From positions 84,728-148,727 of the forward strand of contig CDRNVI010000088.1 of the NCBI GenBank assembly GCA_977017575.1: a DNA stretch of 64,000 nt, written 5' to 3'. This DNA is from Paramoeba atlantica (lineage: Eukaryota; Discosea). The translations under genes and the position numbers were made by a program. Under the pieces are notes generated by a model. That model was not told the DNA's origin and ran no database searches. It worked only from the letters and a program-made list of their open reading frames with translations. Shown here piece by piece: positions 47,924 through 61,327 of this stretch (positions within the stretch are counted from its first letter, which is position 1; each line of letters begins with the position of its first letter).

Positions 47924-48392
47924 TGTGGAATGCAGTGGAAAGAGAGGAAAATGAAAAAGAAGGCTAGTATTTCTGTGTGAAATCGGTGAATATGGCTGCA
48001 AGAACAGTTCGAATAAGGTCTAGCAAAGTATACAAGCAAGGAAGAAGAGGTTCCAATATAAATCCCGAATATTGCCAACATTAACTTTAAAAAGGAGTAC
48101 TTATCATATGAGTATATCATAGTTTATACCATCACCCAGTCGCCTAAAGTTGCGTGAATAACTTTACTGTTTGAAACTAGCATAAGATGAACAATTGTCA
48201 TGCGTAACGAACTGCTTTGATTCGCACAAAACAAAAGATATTGCAGGAGCAAAGTGTCATATCTTGCTCAACCTGGCGATTATCTTGCAGTTCAGCGTTC
48301 CTTGAACTTAATTCGTAAAAAGCAAAAAGATCAAATTTAGCAATTGATTTCCTTCCCCGAATGTGATCTCATAGGATCAACCGATAAGCGAC
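47924..48392 (-). promoter_or_regulatory. HSP90 inter-gene spacer (first), with probable 5' region of copy 1 and 3' UTR of copy 2
   Basis: 469 bases, also found between each later pair. On the minus strand a pyrimidine-rich run (about 47927-47970, CTTCTTTTTCATTTTCCTC) leads into the ATG, and a TATA-like ATTTATATT lies about 132 bases upstream (48055-48063). I see no canonical heat-shock element (nGAAnnTTCn); a GTTC-CTT-GAAC palindrome has the wrong spacing. Spacers after copies 1-3 and after copies 4-7 differ at a few positions. Confidence 0.5.
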
Positions 48393-50510
48393 TTAATCGA
48401 CCTCCTGCATACGTCCTTCGCCCTCCGCAAGATCGTCAGCATCCATTTCCGAGCTGGCCGCCACGGGGGCAGGGGGAAGCTCGTCGTCATCGATGGAGAG
48501 GCCGAGTTTCACCATGCGGTGGATGCGTTCGCCGTAGGAGGAAGGATCTTCAAGGTTAAACCCTGAGGTCAACAACGCGGTATCGAAGAGGAGCATGACG
48601 AGATCCTTCACGGTCTTGTCGTTCTGATCAGTATCCGCTTTACGTCGGAGCTCCTTAATAATGCTGTGGTGCGGATTGATCTCCATTGTCTTCTTTGACA
48701 CCATGTACGAGGACATGGAAGCGTCTCGCAGGGCTTGGTGCTTCATGATCTGTTCCATGTGTGCACTCCACCCGTGTTCAGAGGTAACCAGGATACAGGG
48801 GGAGGTCGCCAAGCGCTCGGTGAGCACAACCTTGTCCACCTTCTCACCAAGAATCTCTTTGATCGTCGTGCAAAGCTTCTCGAAGGATGCTTTGTTCTCC
48901 TCCCGTGCCTTCTTCTCCTCCTCCGTTTCTTCAAACTTGACGCCCTCCTTGGTGAGACACACGAATTTCTTATCCTCAAAGTCCTTGAGCTGCTGCATGA
49001 CGTATTCATCAATGGGATCCACCATGAACAGGACTTCCATATCACGCCGCTTGGCTTCTTCGAGGAAGGGGGATGTCTCAAGCTTCTTGCGACTGTCTCC
49101 CGTGATGTAGTAGATGCTCTTCTGGCCCTCCTTCATGCGGGTGACGTAGTCCTTCAAGCTCGTAGCATCTTCGCCGCTCTTCGTGCTGTTGTAGCGTAGC
49201 AGTTCGCAAAGTTTGGTTCGGTTCGTCGCATCCTCATGAATGCCAAGCTTGATGTTCTTCCCGAAGTGCTCATAGAACCTCTTGTAACTGTCCTTATCCG
49301 CAGCAAGCTCTTCGAACAGCTCCACCGCCTTCTTCACGACGTTCTTCCGGATCACCTTCAGGATTTTGTTCTGCTGCAGGTTCTCACGGGAGATGTTCAA
49401 CGGAAGGTCTTCGCTGTCGACGACGCCTCGAATGAACGCCAGCCACTCCGGACAGATCTCCTCACAGTTGTCCATAATGAAGACACGACGCACGTACAGC
49501 TTAATGTTGTTTCGCTTGCGATTGGGCTCGAACATGTCGAATGGAGCACGCTTCGGGACGAACAGTACTGCGCGGAATTCCAGCTGCCCTTCCACGCTAA
49601 AGTGTTTGACGGAGAGATGCTCCTCCCAGTCGTTGCTGATGGTCTTGTAGAAGGCGGCGTATTCCTCCTGTGACACCTCCTTCGGGTCCTTTGTCCACAG
49701 AGGCTTGTTCTTGTTCAGCACCTCATACTCCACGGAGACGTCCTTCACCTTCTTTGTCTTCTTCTTCACCTGCTGGGGTTCCTCCGCCTCCTCTACCTTG
49801 GGCTCGTCCTCCCCTCCCTCCGGTTTCACTTCCTCCGCCTTTTCCTCCTCCGCCTCGTCGTCCGTAACTTCCTTCTCCGTGGTGCGCTCCACTTGTAGCT
49901 CGATGTCGTAGCCGATGAACTCGGAGTGCTTCTTCACGAGGTCCTTCAGTCGTCGCTCTTCCAGGTACTCCTGTTGGTCCTCCTTCAGGTGCAGCGTGAT
50001 CATTGTCCCCGGCTTCACTGGGGCCGAGGGGCAGGGAGCCACGGTGAAGGTGCCACCCGCGGAGGATTCCCAAACATGCGCCTCGTCGTCATTGTGCTTC
50101 GAGACGACAGTGACTTTGTCCGCGACCAGGTAGGCCGAGTAGAACCCGACACCGAATTGTCCGATCATACTGAGGTCCGCACCCGATTCCAGGGCCTCCA
50201 TGAACGCCTTGGTGCCGGATCGAGCAATCGTGCCGAGGTTATTCACCAAGTCCGCTTTCGTCATACCCACCCCGGAGTCAATAATCGACAACGTCTTGTT
50301 CGCCTTGTCCGCGACCAATTGAATGTGCAACTTCTCATCCGCAGAAAGAACTTCAGGGTTCGTAAGGCTTTGATACCGAATCTTATCCAGGGCGTCGGAA
50401 GAATTGCTGATCAGCTCGCGTAAGAAAATCTCCTTATTGCTGTAAAAGGTGTTGATGATGAGAGACATCAGCTGATTGATCTCCGCTTGGAACGCAAATG
50501 TTTCCGACAT
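48393..50510 (-). CDS. HSP90: Cytosolic HSP90, copy 2
   Basis: Same 705-residue product and MQEVD tail as copy 1. It carries K540 where copy 1 has E540, shares Q247 and R411 with copy 1, and is the only copy with P167 in place of R167 (VKPGTM). The exchange lies in the N-terminal domain, in a segment leading to its last strand, and may be neutral. Start at the ATG at 50510, same context as in the other units. Confidence 0.98.
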   Translation of the reverse strand: MSETFAFQAEINQLMSLIINTFYSNKEIFLRELISNSSDALDKIRYQSLTNPEVLSADEKLHIQLVADKANKTLSIIDSGVGMTKADLVNNLGTIARSGTKAFMEALESGADLSMIGQFGVGFYSAYLVADKVTVVSKHNDDEAHVWESSAGGTFTVAPCPSAPVKPGTMITLHLKEDQQEYLEERRLKDLVKKHSEFIGYDIELQVERTTEKEVTDDEAEEEKAEEVKPEGGEDEPKVEEAEEPQQVKKKTKKVKDVSVEYEVLNKNKPLWTKDPKEVSQEEYAAFYKTISNDWEEHLSVKHFSVEGQLEFRAVLFVPKRAPFDMFEPNRKRNNIKLYVRRVFIMDNCEEICPEWLAFIRGVVDSEDLPLNISRENLQQNKILKVIRKNVVKKAVELFEELAADKDSYKRFYEHFGKNIKLGIHEDATNRTKLCELLRYNSTKSGEDATSLKDYVTRMKEGQKSIYYITGDSRKKLETSPFLEEAKRRDMEVLFMVDPIDEYVMQQLKDFEDKKFVCLTKEGVKFEETEEEKKAREENKASFEKLCTTIKEILGEKVDKVVLTERLATSPCILVTSEHGWSAHMEQIMKHQALRDASMSSYMVSKKTMEINPHHSIIKELRRKADTDQNDKTVKDLVMLLFDTALLTSGFNLEDPSSYGERIHRMVKLGLSIDDDELPPAPVAASSEMDADDLAEGEGRMQEVD

Positions 50511-50979
50511 TGTGGAATGCAGTGGAAAGAGAGGAAAATGAAAAAGAAGGCTAGTATTTCTGTGTGAAATCGGTGAATATGGCTGCAAGAACAGTTCGAA
50601 TAAGGTCTAGCAAAGTATACAAGCAAGGAAGAAGAGGTTCCAATATAAATCCCGAATATTGCCAACATTAACTTTAAAAAGGAGTACTTATCATATGAGT
50701 ATATCATAGTTTATACCATCACCCAGTCGCCTAAAGTTGCGTGAATAACTTTACTGTTTGAAACTAGCATAAGATGAACAATTGTCATGCGTAACGAACT
50801 GCTTTGATTCGCACAAAACAAAAGATATTGCAGGAGCAAAGTGTCATATCTTGCTCAACCTGGCGATTATCTTGCAGTTCAGCGTTCCTTGAACTTAATT
50901 CGTAAAAAGCAAAAAGATCAAATTTAGCAATTGATTTCCTTCCCCGAATGTGATCTCATAGGATCAACCGATAAGCGAC

Positions 50980-53097
50980 TTAATCGACCTCCTGCATACG
51001 TCCTTCGCCCTCCGCAAGATCGTCAGCATCCATTTCCGAGCTGGCCGCCACGGGGGCAGGGGGAAGCTCGTCGTCATCGATGGAGAGGCCGAGTTTCACC
51101 ATGCGGTGGATGCGTTCGCCGTAGGAGGAAGGATCTTCAAGGTTAAACCCTGAGGTCAACAACGCGGTATCGAAGAGGAGCATGACGAGATCCTTCACGG
51201 TCTTGTCGTTCTGATCAGTATCCGCTTTACGTCGGAGCTCCTTAATAATGCTGTGGTGCGGATTGATCTCCATTGTCTTCTTTGACACCATGTACGAGGA
51301 CATGGAAGCGTCTCGCAGGGCTTGGTGCTTCATGATCTGTTCCATGTGTGCACTCCACCCGTGTTCAGAGGTAACCAGGATACAGGGGGAGGTCGCCAAG
51401 CGCTCGGTGAGCACAACCTTGTCCACCTTCTCACCAAGAATCTCTTTGATCGTCGTGCAAAGCTTCTCGAAGGATGCTTTGTTCTCCTCCCGTGCCTTCT
51501 TCTCCTCCTCCGTTTCTTCAAACTTGACGCCCTCCTTGGTGAGACACACGAATTTCTTATCCTCAAAGTCCTTGAGCTGCTGCATGACGTATTCATCAAT
51601 GGGATCCACCATGAACAGGACTTCCATATCACGCCGCTTGGCTTCTTCGAGGAAGGGGGATGTCTCAAGCTTCTTGCGACTGTCTCCCGTGATGTAGTAG
51701 ATGCTCTTCTGGCCCTCCTTCATGCGGGTGACGTAGTCCTTCAAGCTCGTAGCATCTTCGCCGCTCTTCGTGCTGTTGTAGCGTAGCAGTTCGCAAAGTT
51801 TGGTTCGGTTCGTCGCATCCTCATGAATGCCAAGCTTGATGTTCTTCCCGAAGTGCTCATAGAACTTCTTGTAACTGTCCTTATCCGCAGCAAGCTCTTC
51901 GAACAACTCCACCGCCTTCTTCACGACGTTCTTCCGGATCACCTTCAGGATTTTGTTCTGCTGCAGGTTCTCACGGGAGATGTTCAACGGAAGGTCTTCG
52001 CTGTCGACGACGCCTCGAATGAACGCCAGCCACTCCGGACAGATCTCCTCACAGTTGTCCATAATGAAGACACGACGCACGTACAGCTTAATGTTGTTTC
52101 GCTTGCGATTGGGCTCGAACATGTCGAATGGAGCACGCTTCGGGACGAACAGTACTGCGCGGAATTCCAGCTGCCCTTCCACGCTAAAGTGTTTGACGGA
52201 GAGATGCTCCTCCCAGTCGTTGCTGATGGTCTTGTAGAAGGCGGCGTATTCCTCCTGTGACACCTCCTTCGGGTCCTTTGTCCACAGAGGCTTGTTCTTG
52301 TTCAGCACCTCATACTCCACGGAGACGTCCTTCACCTTCTTTGTCTTCTTCTTCACCTCCTGGGGTTCCTCCGCCTCCTCTACCTTGGGCTCGTCCTCCC
52401 CTCCCTCCGGTTTCACTTCCTCCGCCTTTTCCTCCTCCGCCTCGTCGTCCGTAACTTCCTTCTCCGTGGTGCGCTCCACTTGTAGCTCGATGTCGTAGCC
52501 GATGAACTCGGAGTGCTTCTTCACGAGGTCCTTCAGTCGTCGCTCTTCCAGGTACTCCTGTTGGTCCTCCTTCAGGTGCAGCGTGATCATCGTCCCCCGC
52601 TTCACTGGGGCCGAGGGGCAGGGAGCCACGGTGAAGGTGCCACCCGCGGAGGATTCCCAAACATGCGCCTCGTAGTCATTGTGCTTCGAGACGACAGTGA
52701 CTTTGTCCGCGACCAGGTAGGCCGAGTAGAACCCGACACCGAATTGTCCGATCATACTGAGGTCCGCACCCGATTCCAGGGCCTCCATGAACGCCTTGGT
52801 GCCGGATCGAGCAATCGTGCCGAGGTTATTCACCAAGTCCGCTTTCGTCATACCCACCCCGGAGTCAATAATCGACAACGTCTTGTTCGCCTTGTCCGCG
52901 ACCAATTGAATGTGCAACTTCTCATCCGCAGAAAGAACTTCAGGGTTCGTAAGGCTTTGATACCGAATCTTATCCAGGGCGTCGGAAGAGTTGCTGATCA
53001 GCTCGCGTAAGAAAATCTCCTTATTGCTGTAAAAGGTGTTGATGATGAGAGACATCAGCTGATTGATCTCCGCTTGGAACGCAAATGTTTCCGACAT
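50980..53097 (-). CDS. HSP90: Cytosolic HSP90, copy 3
   Basis: As above, start at 53097. From this copy rightward residues 247 and 411 are E and K (PQEVKKK, SYKKFYE), in contrast to Q and R in copies 1 and 2. It alone has Y142 where all others have D142 (HNDYEAHVW), on the surface of the ATPase domain by inference. Its spacer still matches copies 1 and 2, so copy 3 is a transitional unit in the array. Confidence 0.98.
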   Translation of the reverse strand: MSETFAFQAEINQLMSLIINTFYSNKEIFLRELISNSSDALDKIRYQSLTNPEVLSADEKLHIQLVADKANKTLSIIDSGVGMTKADLVNNLGTIARSGTKAFMEALESGADLSMIGQFGVGFYSAYLVADKVTVVSKHNDYEAHVWESSAGGTFTVAPCPSAPVKRGTMITLHLKEDQQEYLEERRLKDLVKKHSEFIGYDIELQVERTTEKEVTDDEAEEEKAEEVKPEGGEDEPKVEEAEEPQEVKKKTKKVKDVSVEYEVLNKNKPLWTKDPKEVSQEEYAAFYKTISNDWEEHLSVKHFSVEGQLEFRAVLFVPKRAPFDMFEPNRKRNNIKLYVRRVFIMDNCEEICPEWLAFIRGVVDSEDLPLNISRENLQQNKILKVIRKNVVKKAVELFEELAADKDSYKKFYEHFGKNIKLGIHEDATNRTKLCELLRYNSTKSGEDATSLKDYVTRMKEGQKSIYYITGDSRKKLETSPFLEEAKRRDMEVLFMVDPIDEYVMQQLKDFEDKKFVCLTKEGVKFEETEEEKKAREENKASFEKLCTTIKEILGEKVDKVVLTERLATSPCILVTSEHGWSAHMEQIMKHQALRDASMSSYMVSKKTMEINPHHSIIKELRRKADTDQNDKTVKDLVMLLFDTALLTSGFNLEDPSSYGERIHRMVKLGLSIDDDELPPAPVAASSEMDADDLAEGEGRMQEVD

Positions 53098-53566
53098 TGT
53101 GGAATGCAGTGGAAAGAGAGGAAAATGAAAAAGAAGGCTAGTATTTCTGTGTGAAATCGGTGAATATGGCTGCAAGAACAGTTCGAATAAGGTCTAGCAA
53201 AGTATACAAGCAAGGAAGAAGAGGTTCCAATATAAATCCCGAATATTGCCAACATTAACTTTAAAAAGGAATACTTATCATATGAGTATATCATAGTTTA
53301 TACCATCACCCAGTCGCCTAAAGTTGCGTGAATAACTTTACTGTTTGAAACTAGCATAAGATGAACAATTGTCATGCGTAACGAACTGCTTTGATTCGCA
53401 CAAAACAAAAGATATTGCAGGAGCAAAGTGTCATATCTTGCTCAACCTGGCGATTATCTTGCAGTTCAGCGTTCCTTGAACTTAATTCGTAAAAAGCAAA
53501 AAGATCAAATTTAGCAATTGATTTCCTTCCCCGAATGTGATCTCATAGGATCAACCGATAAGCGAC

Positions 53567-55684
53567 TTAATCGACCTCCTGCATACGTCCTTCGCCCTCC
53601 GCAAGATCGTCAGCATCCATTTCCGAGCTGGCCGCCACGGGGGCAGGGGGAAGCTCGTCGTCATCGATGGAGAGGCCGAGTTTCACCATGCGGTGGATGC
53701 GTTCGCCGTAGGAGGAAGGATCTTCAAGGTTAAACCCTGAGGTCAACAACGCGGTATCGAAGAGGAGCATGACGAGATCCTTCACGGTCTTGTCGTTCTG
53801 ATCAGTATCCGCTTTACGTCGGAGCTCCTTAATAATGCTGTGGTGCGGATTGATCTCCATTGTCTTCTTTGACACCATGTACGAGGACATGGAAGCGTCT
53901 CGCAGGGCTTGGTGCTTCATGATCTGTTCCATGTGTGCACTCCACCCGTGTTCAGAGGTAACCAGGATACAGGGGGAGGTCGCCAAGCGCTCGGTGAGCA
54001 CAACCTTGTCCACCTTCTCACCAAGAATCTCTTTGATCGTCGTGCAAAGCTTCTCGAAGGATGCTTTGTTCTCCTCCCGTGCCTTCTTCTCCTCCTCCGT
54101 TTCTTCAAACTTGACGCCCTCCTTGGTGAGACACACGAATTTCTTATCCTCAAAGTCCTTGAGCTGCTGCATGACGTATTCATCAATGGGATCCACCATG
54201 AACAGGACTTCCATATCACGCCGCTTGGCTTCTTCGAGGAAGGGGGATGTCTCAAGCTTCTTGCGACTGTCTCCCGTGATGTAGTAGATGCTCTTCTGGC
54301 CCTCCTTCATGCGGGTGACGTAGTCCTTCAAGCTCGTAGCATCTTCGCCGCTCTTCGTGCTGTTGTAGCGTAGCAGTTCGCAAAGTTTGGTTCGGTTCGT
54401 CGCATCCTCATGAATGCCAAGCTTGATGTTCTTCCCGAAGTGCTCATAGAACTTCTTGTAACTGTCCTTATCCGCAGCAAGCTCTTCGAACAACTCCACC
54501 GCCTTCTTCACGACGTTCTTCCGGATCACCTTCAGGATTTTGTTCTGCTGCAGGTTCTCACGGGAGATGTTCAACGGAAGGTCTTCGCTGTCGACGACGC
54601 CTCGAATGAACGCCAGCCACTCCGGACAGATCTCCTCACAGTTGTCCATAATGAAGACACGACGCACGTACAGCTTAATGTTGTTTCGCTTGCGATTGGG
54701 CTCGAACATGTCGAATGGAGCACGCTTCGGGACGAACAGTACTGCGCGGAATTCCAGCTGCCCTTCCACGCTAAAGTGTTTGACGGAGAGATGCTCCTCC
54801 CAGTCGTTGCTGATGGTCTTGTAGAAGGCGGCGTATTCCTCCTGTGACACCTCCTTCGGGTCCTTTGTCCACAGAGGCTTGTTCTTGTTCAGCACCTCAT
54901 ACTCCACGGAGACGTCCTTCACCTTCTTTGTCTTCTTCTTCACCTCCTGGGGTTCCTCCGCCTCCTCTACCTTGGGCTCGTCCTCCCCTCCCTCCGGTTT
55001 CACTTCCTCCGCCTTTTCCTCCTCCGCCTCGTCGTCCGTAACTTCCTTCTCCGTGGTGCGCTCCACTTGTAGCTCGATGTCGTAGCCGATGAACTCGGAG
55101 TGCTTCTTCACGAGGTCCTTCAGTCGTCGCTCTTCCAGGTACTCCTGTTGGTCCTCCTTCAGGTGCAGCGTGATCATTGTCCCCCGCTTCACTGGGGCCG
55201 AGGGGCAGGGAGCCACGGTGAAGGTGCCACCCGCGGAGGATTCCCAAACGTGCGCCTCGTCGTCATTGTGCTTCGAGACGACAGTGACTTTGTCCGCGAC
55301 CAGGTAGGCCGAGTAGAACCCGACACCGAATTGTCCGATCATACTGAGGTCCGCACCCGATTCCAGGGCCTCCATGAACGCCTTGGTGCCGGATCGAGCA
55401 ATCGTGCCGAGGTTATTCACCAAGTCCGCTTTCGTCATACCCACCCCGGAGTCAATAATCGACAACGTCTTGTTCGCCTTGTCCGCGACCAATTGAATGT
55501 GCAACTTCTCATCCGCAGAAAGAACTTCAGGGTTCGTAAGGCTTTGATACCGAATCTTATCCAGGGCGTCGGAAGAGTTGCTGATCAGCTCGCGTAAGAA
55601 AATCTCCTTATTGCTGTAAAAGGTGTTGATGATGAGAGACATCAGCTGATTGATCTCCGCTTGGAACGCAAATGTTTCCGACAT
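53567..55684 (-). CDS. HSP90: Cytosolic HSP90, copy 4
   Basis: As above, start at 55684. The product is identical to those of copies 5, 6 and 7: D142, R167, E247, K411, K540. Its 5' flank carries the variants (GGAGAATATGG; GGGAAGAAGAGATTCC) that mark copies 4-7, whereas copies 1-3 have GGTGAATATGG and GGAAGAAGAGGTTCC. This copy therefore marks the left limit of the fully homogenised block. Confidence 0.98.
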   Translation of the reverse strand: MSETFAFQAEINQLMSLIINTFYSNKEIFLRELISNSSDALDKIRYQSLTNPEVLSADEKLHIQLVADKANKTLSIIDSGVGMTKADLVNNLGTIARSGTKAFMEALESGADLSMIGQFGVGFYSAYLVADKVTVVSKHNDDEAHVWESSAGGTFTVAPCPSAPVKRGTMITLHLKEDQQEYLEERRLKDLVKKHSEFIGYDIELQVERTTEKEVTDDEAEEEKAEEVKPEGGEDEPKVEEAEEPQEVKKKTKKVKDVSVEYEVLNKNKPLWTKDPKEVSQEEYAAFYKTISNDWEEHLSVKHFSVEGQLEFRAVLFVPKRAPFDMFEPNRKRNNIKLYVRRVFIMDNCEEICPEWLAFIRGVVDSEDLPLNISRENLQQNKILKVIRKNVVKKAVELFEELAADKDSYKKFYEHFGKNIKLGIHEDATNRTKLCELLRYNSTKSGEDATSLKDYVTRMKEGQKSIYYITGDSRKKLETSPFLEEAKRRDMEVLFMVDPIDEYVMQQLKDFEDKKFVCLTKEGVKFEETEEEKKAREENKASFEKLCTTIKEILGEKVDKVVLTERLATSPCILVTSEHGWSAHMEQIMKHQALRDASMSSYMVSKKTMEINPHHSIIKELRRKADTDQNDKTVKDLVMLLFDTALLTSGFNLEDPSSYGERIHRMVKLGLSIDDDELPPAPVAASSEMDADDLAEGEGRMQEVD

Positions 55685-56153
55685 TGTGGAATGCAGTGGA
55701 AAGAGAGGAAAATGAAAAAGAAGGCTAGTATTTCTGTGTGAAATCGGAGAATATGGCTGCAAGAACAGTTCGAATAAGGTCTAGCAAAGTATACAAGCAG
55801 GGAAGAAGAGATTCCAATATAAATCCCGAATATTGCCAACATTAACTTTAAAAAGGAGTACTTATCATATGAGTATATCATAGTTTATACCATCACCCAG
55901 TCGCCTAAAGTTGCGTGAATAACTTTACTGTTTGAAACTAGCATAAGATGAACAATTGTCATGCGTAACGAACTGCTTTGATTCGCACAAAACAAAAGAT
56001 ATTGCAGGAGCAAAGTGTCATATCTTGCTCAACCTGGCGATTATCTTGCAGTTCAGCGTTCCTTGAACTTAATTCGTAAAAAGCAAAAAGATCAAATTTA
56101 GCAATTGATTTCCTTCCCCGAATGTGATCTCATAGGATCAACCGATAAGCGAC

Positions 56154-58271
56154 TTAATCGACCTCCTGCATACGTCCTTCGCCCTCCGCAAGATCGTCAG
56201 CATCCATTTCCGAGCTGGCCGCCACGGGGGCAGGGGGAAGCTCGTCGTCATCGATGGAGAGGCCGAGTTTCACCATGCGGTGGATGCGTTCGCCGTAGGA
56301 GGAAGGATCTTCAAGGTTAAACCCTGAGGTCAACAACGCGGTATCGAAGAGGAGCATGACGAGATCCTTCACGGTCTTGTCGTTCTGATCAGTATCCGCT
56401 TTACGTCGGAGCTCCTTAATAATGCTGTGGTGCGGATTGATCTCCATTGTCTTCTTTGACACCATGTACGAGGACATGGAAGCGTCTCGCAGGGCTTGGT
56501 GCTTCATGATCTGTTCCATGTGTGCACTCCACCCGTGTTCAGAGGTAACCAGGATACAGGGGGAGGTCGCCAAGCGCTCGGTGAGCACAACCTTGTCCAC
56601 CTTCTCACCAAGAATCTCTTTGATCGTCGTGCAAAGCTTCTCGAAGGATGCTTTGTTCTCCTCCCGTGCCTTCTTCTCCTCCTCCGTTTCTTCAAACTTG
56701 ACGCCCTCCTTGGTGAGACACACGAATTTCTTATCCTCAAAGTCCTTGAGCTGCTGCATGACGTATTCATCAATGGGATCCACCATGAACAGGACTTCCA
56801 TATCACGCCGCTTGGCTTCTTCGAGGAAGGGGGATGTCTCAAGCTTCTTGCGACTGTCTCCCGTGATGTAGTAGATGCTCTTCTGGCCCTCCTTCATGCG
56901 GGTGACGTAGTCCTTCAAGCTCGTAGCATCTTCGCCGCTCTTCGTGCTGTTGTAGCGTAGCAGTTCGCAAAGTTTGGTTCGGTTCGTCGCATCCTCATGA
57001 ATGCCAAGCTTGATGTTCTTCCCGAAGTGCTCATAGAACTTCTTGTAACTGTCCTTATCCGCAGCAAGCTCTTCGAACAACTCCACCGCCTTCTTCACGA
57101 CGTTCTTCCGGATCACCTTCAGGATTTTGTTCTGCTGCAGGTTCTCACGGGAGATGTTCAACGGAAGGTCTTCGCTGTCGACGACGCCTCGAATGAACGC
57201 CAGCCACTCCGGACAGATCTCCTCACAGTTGTCCATAATGAAGACACGACGCACGTACAGCTTAATGTTGTTTCGCTTGCGATTGGGCTCGAACATGTCG
57301 AATGGAGCACGCTTCGGGACGAACAGTACTGCGCGGAATTCCAGCTGCCCTTCCACGCTAAAGTGTTTGACGGAGAGATGCTCCTCCCAGTCGTTGCTGA
57401 TGGTCTTGTAGAAGGCGGCGTATTCCTCCTGTGACACCTCCTTCGGGTCCTTTGTCCACAGAGGCTTGTTCTTGTTCAGCACCTCATACTCCACGGAGAC
57501 GTCCTTCACCTTCTTTGTCTTCTTCTTCACCTCCTGGGGTTCCTCCGCCTCCTCTACCTTGGGCTCGTCCTCCCCTCCCTCCGGTTTCACTTCCTCCGCC
57601 TTTTCCTCCTCCGCCTCGTCGTCCGTAACTTCCTTCTCCGTGGTGCGCTCCACTTGTAGCTCGATGTCGTAGCCGATGAACTCGGAGTGCTTCTTCACGA
57701 GGTCCTTCAGTCGTCGCTCTTCCAGGTACTCCTGTTGGTCCTCCTTCAGGTGCAGCGTGATCATTGTCCCCCGCTTCACTGGGGCCGAGGGGCAGGGAGC
57801 CACGGTGAAGGTGCCACCCGCGGAGGATTCCCAAACGTGCGCCTCGTCGTCATTGTGCTTCGAGACGACAGTGACTTTGTCCGCGACCAGGTAGGCCGAG
57901 TAGAACCCGACACCGAATTGTCCGATCATACTGAGGTCCGCACCCGATTCCAGGGCCTCCATGAACGCCTTGGTGCCGGATCGAGCAATCGTGCCGAGGT
58001 TATTCACCAAGTCCGCTTTCGTCATACCCACCCCGGAGTCAATAATCGACAACGTCTTGTTCGCCTTGTCCGCGACCAATTGAATGTGCAACTTCTCATC
58101 CGCAGAAAGAACTTCAGGGTTCGTAAGGCTTTGATACCGAATCTTATCCAGGGCGTCGGAAGAGTTGCTGATCAGCTCGCGTAAGAAAATCTCCTTATTG
58201 CTGTAAAAGGTGTTGATGATGAGAGACATCAGCTGATTGATCTCCGCTTGGAACGCAAATGTTTCCGACAT
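56154..58271 (-). CDS. HSP90: Cytosolic HSP90, copy 5
   Basis: Protein identical to copy 4, start at 58271; I noticed no base differences from its neighbours on reading through. Part of the homogenised block of copies 4-7. Confidence 0.98.
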   Translation of the reverse strand: MSETFAFQAEINQLMSLIINTFYSNKEIFLRELISNSSDALDKIRYQSLTNPEVLSADEKLHIQLVADKANKTLSIIDSGVGMTKADLVNNLGTIARSGTKAFMEALESGADLSMIGQFGVGFYSAYLVADKVTVVSKHNDDEAHVWESSAGGTFTVAPCPSAPVKRGTMITLHLKEDQQEYLEERRLKDLVKKHSEFIGYDIELQVERTTEKEVTDDEAEEEKAEEVKPEGGEDEPKVEEAEEPQEVKKKTKKVKDVSVEYEVLNKNKPLWTKDPKEVSQEEYAAFYKTISNDWEEHLSVKHFSVEGQLEFRAVLFVPKRAPFDMFEPNRKRNNIKLYVRRVFIMDNCEEICPEWLAFIRGVVDSEDLPLNISRENLQQNKILKVIRKNVVKKAVELFEELAADKDSYKKFYEHFGKNIKLGIHEDATNRTKLCELLRYNSTKSGEDATSLKDYVTRMKEGQKSIYYITGDSRKKLETSPFLEEAKRRDMEVLFMVDPIDEYVMQQLKDFEDKKFVCLTKEGVKFEETEEEKKAREENKASFEKLCTTIKEILGEKVDKVVLTERLATSPCILVTSEHGWSAHMEQIMKHQALRDASMSSYMVSKKTMEINPHHSIIKELRRKADTDQNDKTVKDLVMLLFDTALLTSGFNLEDPSSYGERIHRMVKLGLSIDDDELPPAPVAASSEMDADDLAEGEGRMQEVD

Positions 58272-58740
58272 TGTGGAATGCAGTGGAAAGAGAGGAAAAT
58301 GAAAAAGAAGGCTAGTATTTCTGTGTGAAATCGGAGAATATGGCTGCAAGAACAGTTCGAATAAGGTCTAGCAAAGTATACAAGCAGGGAAGAAGAGATT
58401 CCAATATAAATCCCGAATATTGCCAACATTAACTTTAAAAAGGAGTACTTATCATATGAGTATATCATAGTTTATACCATCACCCAGTCGCCTAAAGTTG
58501 CGTGAATAACTTTACTGTTTGAAACTAGCATAAGATGAACAATTGTCATGCGTAACGAACTGCTTTGATTCGCACAAAACAAAAGATATTGCAGGAGCAA
58601 AGTGTCATATCTTGCTCAACCTGGCGATTATCTTGCAGTTCAGCGTTCCTTGAACTTAATTCGTAAAAAGCAAAAAGATCAAATTTAGCAATTGATTTCC
58701 TTCCCCGAATGTGATCTCATAGGATCAACCGATAAGCGAC

Positions 58741-60858
58741 TTAATCGACCTCCTGCATACGTCCTTCGCCCTCCGCAAGATCGTCAGCATCCATTTCCGA
58801 GCTGGCCGCCACGGGGGCAGGGGGAAGCTCGTCGTCATCGATGGAGAGGCCGAGTTTCACCATGCGGTGGATGCGTTCGCCGTAGGAGGAAGGATCTTCA
58901 AGGTTAAACCCTGAGGTCAACAACGCGGTATCGAAGAGGAGCATGACGAGATCCTTCACGGTCTTGTCGTTCTGATCAGTATCCGCTTTACGTCGGAGCT
59001 CCTTAATAATGCTGTGGTGCGGATTGATCTCCATTGTCTTCTTTGACACCATGTACGAGGACATGGAAGCGTCTCGCAGGGCTTGGTGCTTCATGATCTG
59101 TTCCATGTGTGCACTCCACCCGTGTTCAGAGGTAACCAGGATACAGGGGGAGGTCGCCAAGCGCTCGGTGAGCACAACCTTGTCCACCTTCTCACCAAGA
59201 ATCTCTTTGATCGTCGTGCAAAGCTTCTCGAAGGATGCTTTGTTCTCCTCCCGTGCCTTCTTCTCCTCCTCCGTTTCTTCAAACTTGACGCCCTCCTTGG
59301 TGAGACACACGAATTTCTTATCCTCAAAGTCCTTGAGCTGCTGCATGACGTATTCATCAATGGGATCCACCATGAACAGGACTTCCATATCACGCCGCTT
59401 GGCTTCTTCGAGGAAGGGGGATGTCTCAAGCTTCTTGCGACTGTCTCCCGTGATGTAGTAGATGCTCTTCTGGCCCTCCTTCATGCGGGTGACGTAGTCC
59501 TTCAAGCTCGTAGCATCTTCGCCGCTCTTCGTGCTGTTGTAGCGTAGCAGTTCGCAAAGTTTGGTTCGGTTCGTCGCATCCTCATGAATGCCAAGCTTGA
59601 TGTTCTTCCCGAAGTGCTCATAGAACTTCTTGTAACTGTCCTTATCCGCAGCAAGCTCTTCGAACAACTCCACCGCCTTCTTCACGACGTTCTTCCGGAT
59701 CACCTTCAGGATTTTGTTCTGCTGCAGGTTCTCACGGGAGATGTTCAACGGAAGGTCTTCGCTGTCGACGACGCCTCGAATGAACGCCAGCCACTCCGGA
59801 CAGATCTCCTCACAGTTGTCCATAATGAAGACACGACGCACGTACAGCTTAATGTTGTTTCGCTTGCGATTGGGCTCGAACATGTCGAATGGAGCACGCT
59901 TCGGGACGAACAGTACTGCGCGGAATTCCAGCTGCCCTTCCACGCTAAAGTGTTTGACGGAGAGATGCTCCTCCCAGTCGTTGCTGATGGTCTTGTAGAA
60001 GGCGGCGTATTCCTCCTGTGACACCTCCTTCGGGTCCTTTGTCCACAGAGGCTTGTTCTTGTTCAGCACCTCATACTCCACGGAGACGTCCTTCACCTTC
60101 TTTGTCTTCTTCTTCACCTCCTGGGGTTCCTCCGCCTCCTCTACCTTGGGCTCGTCCTCCCCTCCCTCCGGTTTCACTTCCTCCGCCTTTTCCTCCTCCG
60201 CCTCGTCGTCCGTAACTTCCTTCTCCGTGGTGCGCTCCACTTGTAGCTCGATGTCGTAGCCGATGAACTCGGAGTGCTTCTTCACGAGGTCCTTCAGTCG
60301 TCGCTCTTCCAGGTACTCCTGTTGGTCCTCCTTCAGGTGCAGCGTGATCATTGTCCCCCGCTTCACTGGGGCCGAGGGGCAGGGAGCCACGGTGAAGGTG
60401 CCACCCGCGGAGGATTCCCAAACGTGCGCCTCGTCGTCATTGTGCTTCGAGACGACAGTGACTTTGTCCGCGACCAGGTAGGCCGAGTAGAACCCGACAC
60501 CGAATTGTCCGATCATACTGAGGTCCGCACCCGATTCCAGGGCCTCCATGAACGCCTTGGTGCCGGATCGAGCAATCGTGCCGAGGTTATTCACCAAGTC
60601 CGCTTTCGTCATACCCACCCCGGAGTCAATAATCGACAACGTCTTGTTCGCCTTGTCCGCGACCAATTGAATGTGCAACTTCTCATCCGCAGAAAGAACT
60701 TCAGGGTTCGTAAGGCTTTGATACCGAATCTTATCCAGGGCGTCGGAAGAGTTGCTGATCAGCTCGCGTAAGAAAATCTCCTTATTGCTGTAAAAGGTGT
60801 TGATGATGAGAGACATCAGCTGATTGATCTCCGCTTGGAACGCAAATGTTTCCGACAT
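58741..60858 (-). CDS. HSP90: Cytosolic HSP90, copy 6
   Basis: Protein identical to copies 4, 5 and 7, start at 60858. Part of the homogenised block. Confidence 0.98.
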   Translation of the reverse strand: MSETFAFQAEINQLMSLIINTFYSNKEIFLRELISNSSDALDKIRYQSLTNPEVLSADEKLHIQLVADKANKTLSIIDSGVGMTKADLVNNLGTIARSGTKAFMEALESGADLSMIGQFGVGFYSAYLVADKVTVVSKHNDDEAHVWESSAGGTFTVAPCPSAPVKRGTMITLHLKEDQQEYLEERRLKDLVKKHSEFIGYDIELQVERTTEKEVTDDEAEEEKAEEVKPEGGEDEPKVEEAEEPQEVKKKTKKVKDVSVEYEVLNKNKPLWTKDPKEVSQEEYAAFYKTISNDWEEHLSVKHFSVEGQLEFRAVLFVPKRAPFDMFEPNRKRNNIKLYVRRVFIMDNCEEICPEWLAFIRGVVDSEDLPLNISRENLQQNKILKVIRKNVVKKAVELFEELAADKDSYKKFYEHFGKNIKLGIHEDATNRTKLCELLRYNSTKSGEDATSLKDYVTRMKEGQKSIYYITGDSRKKLETSPFLEEAKRRDMEVLFMVDPIDEYVMQQLKDFEDKKFVCLTKEGVKFEETEEEKKAREENKASFEKLCTTIKEILGEKVDKVVLTERLATSPCILVTSEHGWSAHMEQIMKHQALRDASMSSYMVSKKTMEINPHHSIIKELRRKADTDQNDKTVKDLVMLLFDTALLTSGFNLEDPSSYGERIHRMVKLGLSIDDDELPPAPVAASSEMDADDLAEGEGRMQEVD

Positions 60859-61327
60859 TGTGGAATGCAGTGGAAAGAGAGGAAAATGAAAAAGAAGGCT
60901 AGTATTTCTGTGTGAAATCGGAGAATATGGCTGCAAGAACAGTTCGAATAAGGTCTAGCAAAGTATACAAGCAGGGAAGAAGAGATTCCAATATAAATCC
61001 CGAATATTGCCAACATTAACTTTAAAAAGGAGTACTTATCATATGAGTATATCATAGTTTATACCATCACCCAGTCGCCTAAAGTTGCGTGAATAACTTT
61101 ACTGTTTGAAACTAGCATAAGATGAACAATTGTCATGCGTAACGAACTGCTTTGATTCGCACAAAACAAAAGATATTGCAGGAGCAAAGTGTCATATCTT
61201 GCTCAACCTGGCGATTATCTTGCAGTTCAGCGTTCCTTGAACTTAATTCGTAAAAAGCAAAAAGATCAAATTTAGCAATTGATTTCCTTCCCCGAATGTG
61301 ATCTCATAGGATCAACCGATAAGCGAC

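Noticed and set aside
47924-48001. N-terminal 26-residue extension of HSP90 as an organelle signal
   Set aside because: It would start with TTG; the ATG at MSETF matches the family start exactly.
48290-48310. GTTC-CTT-GAAC in the HSP90 spacer as a heat-shock element
   Set aside because: Spacing is three bases between TTC and GAA, not two, and it lies near the 3' end of the next gene rather than at a promoter position.
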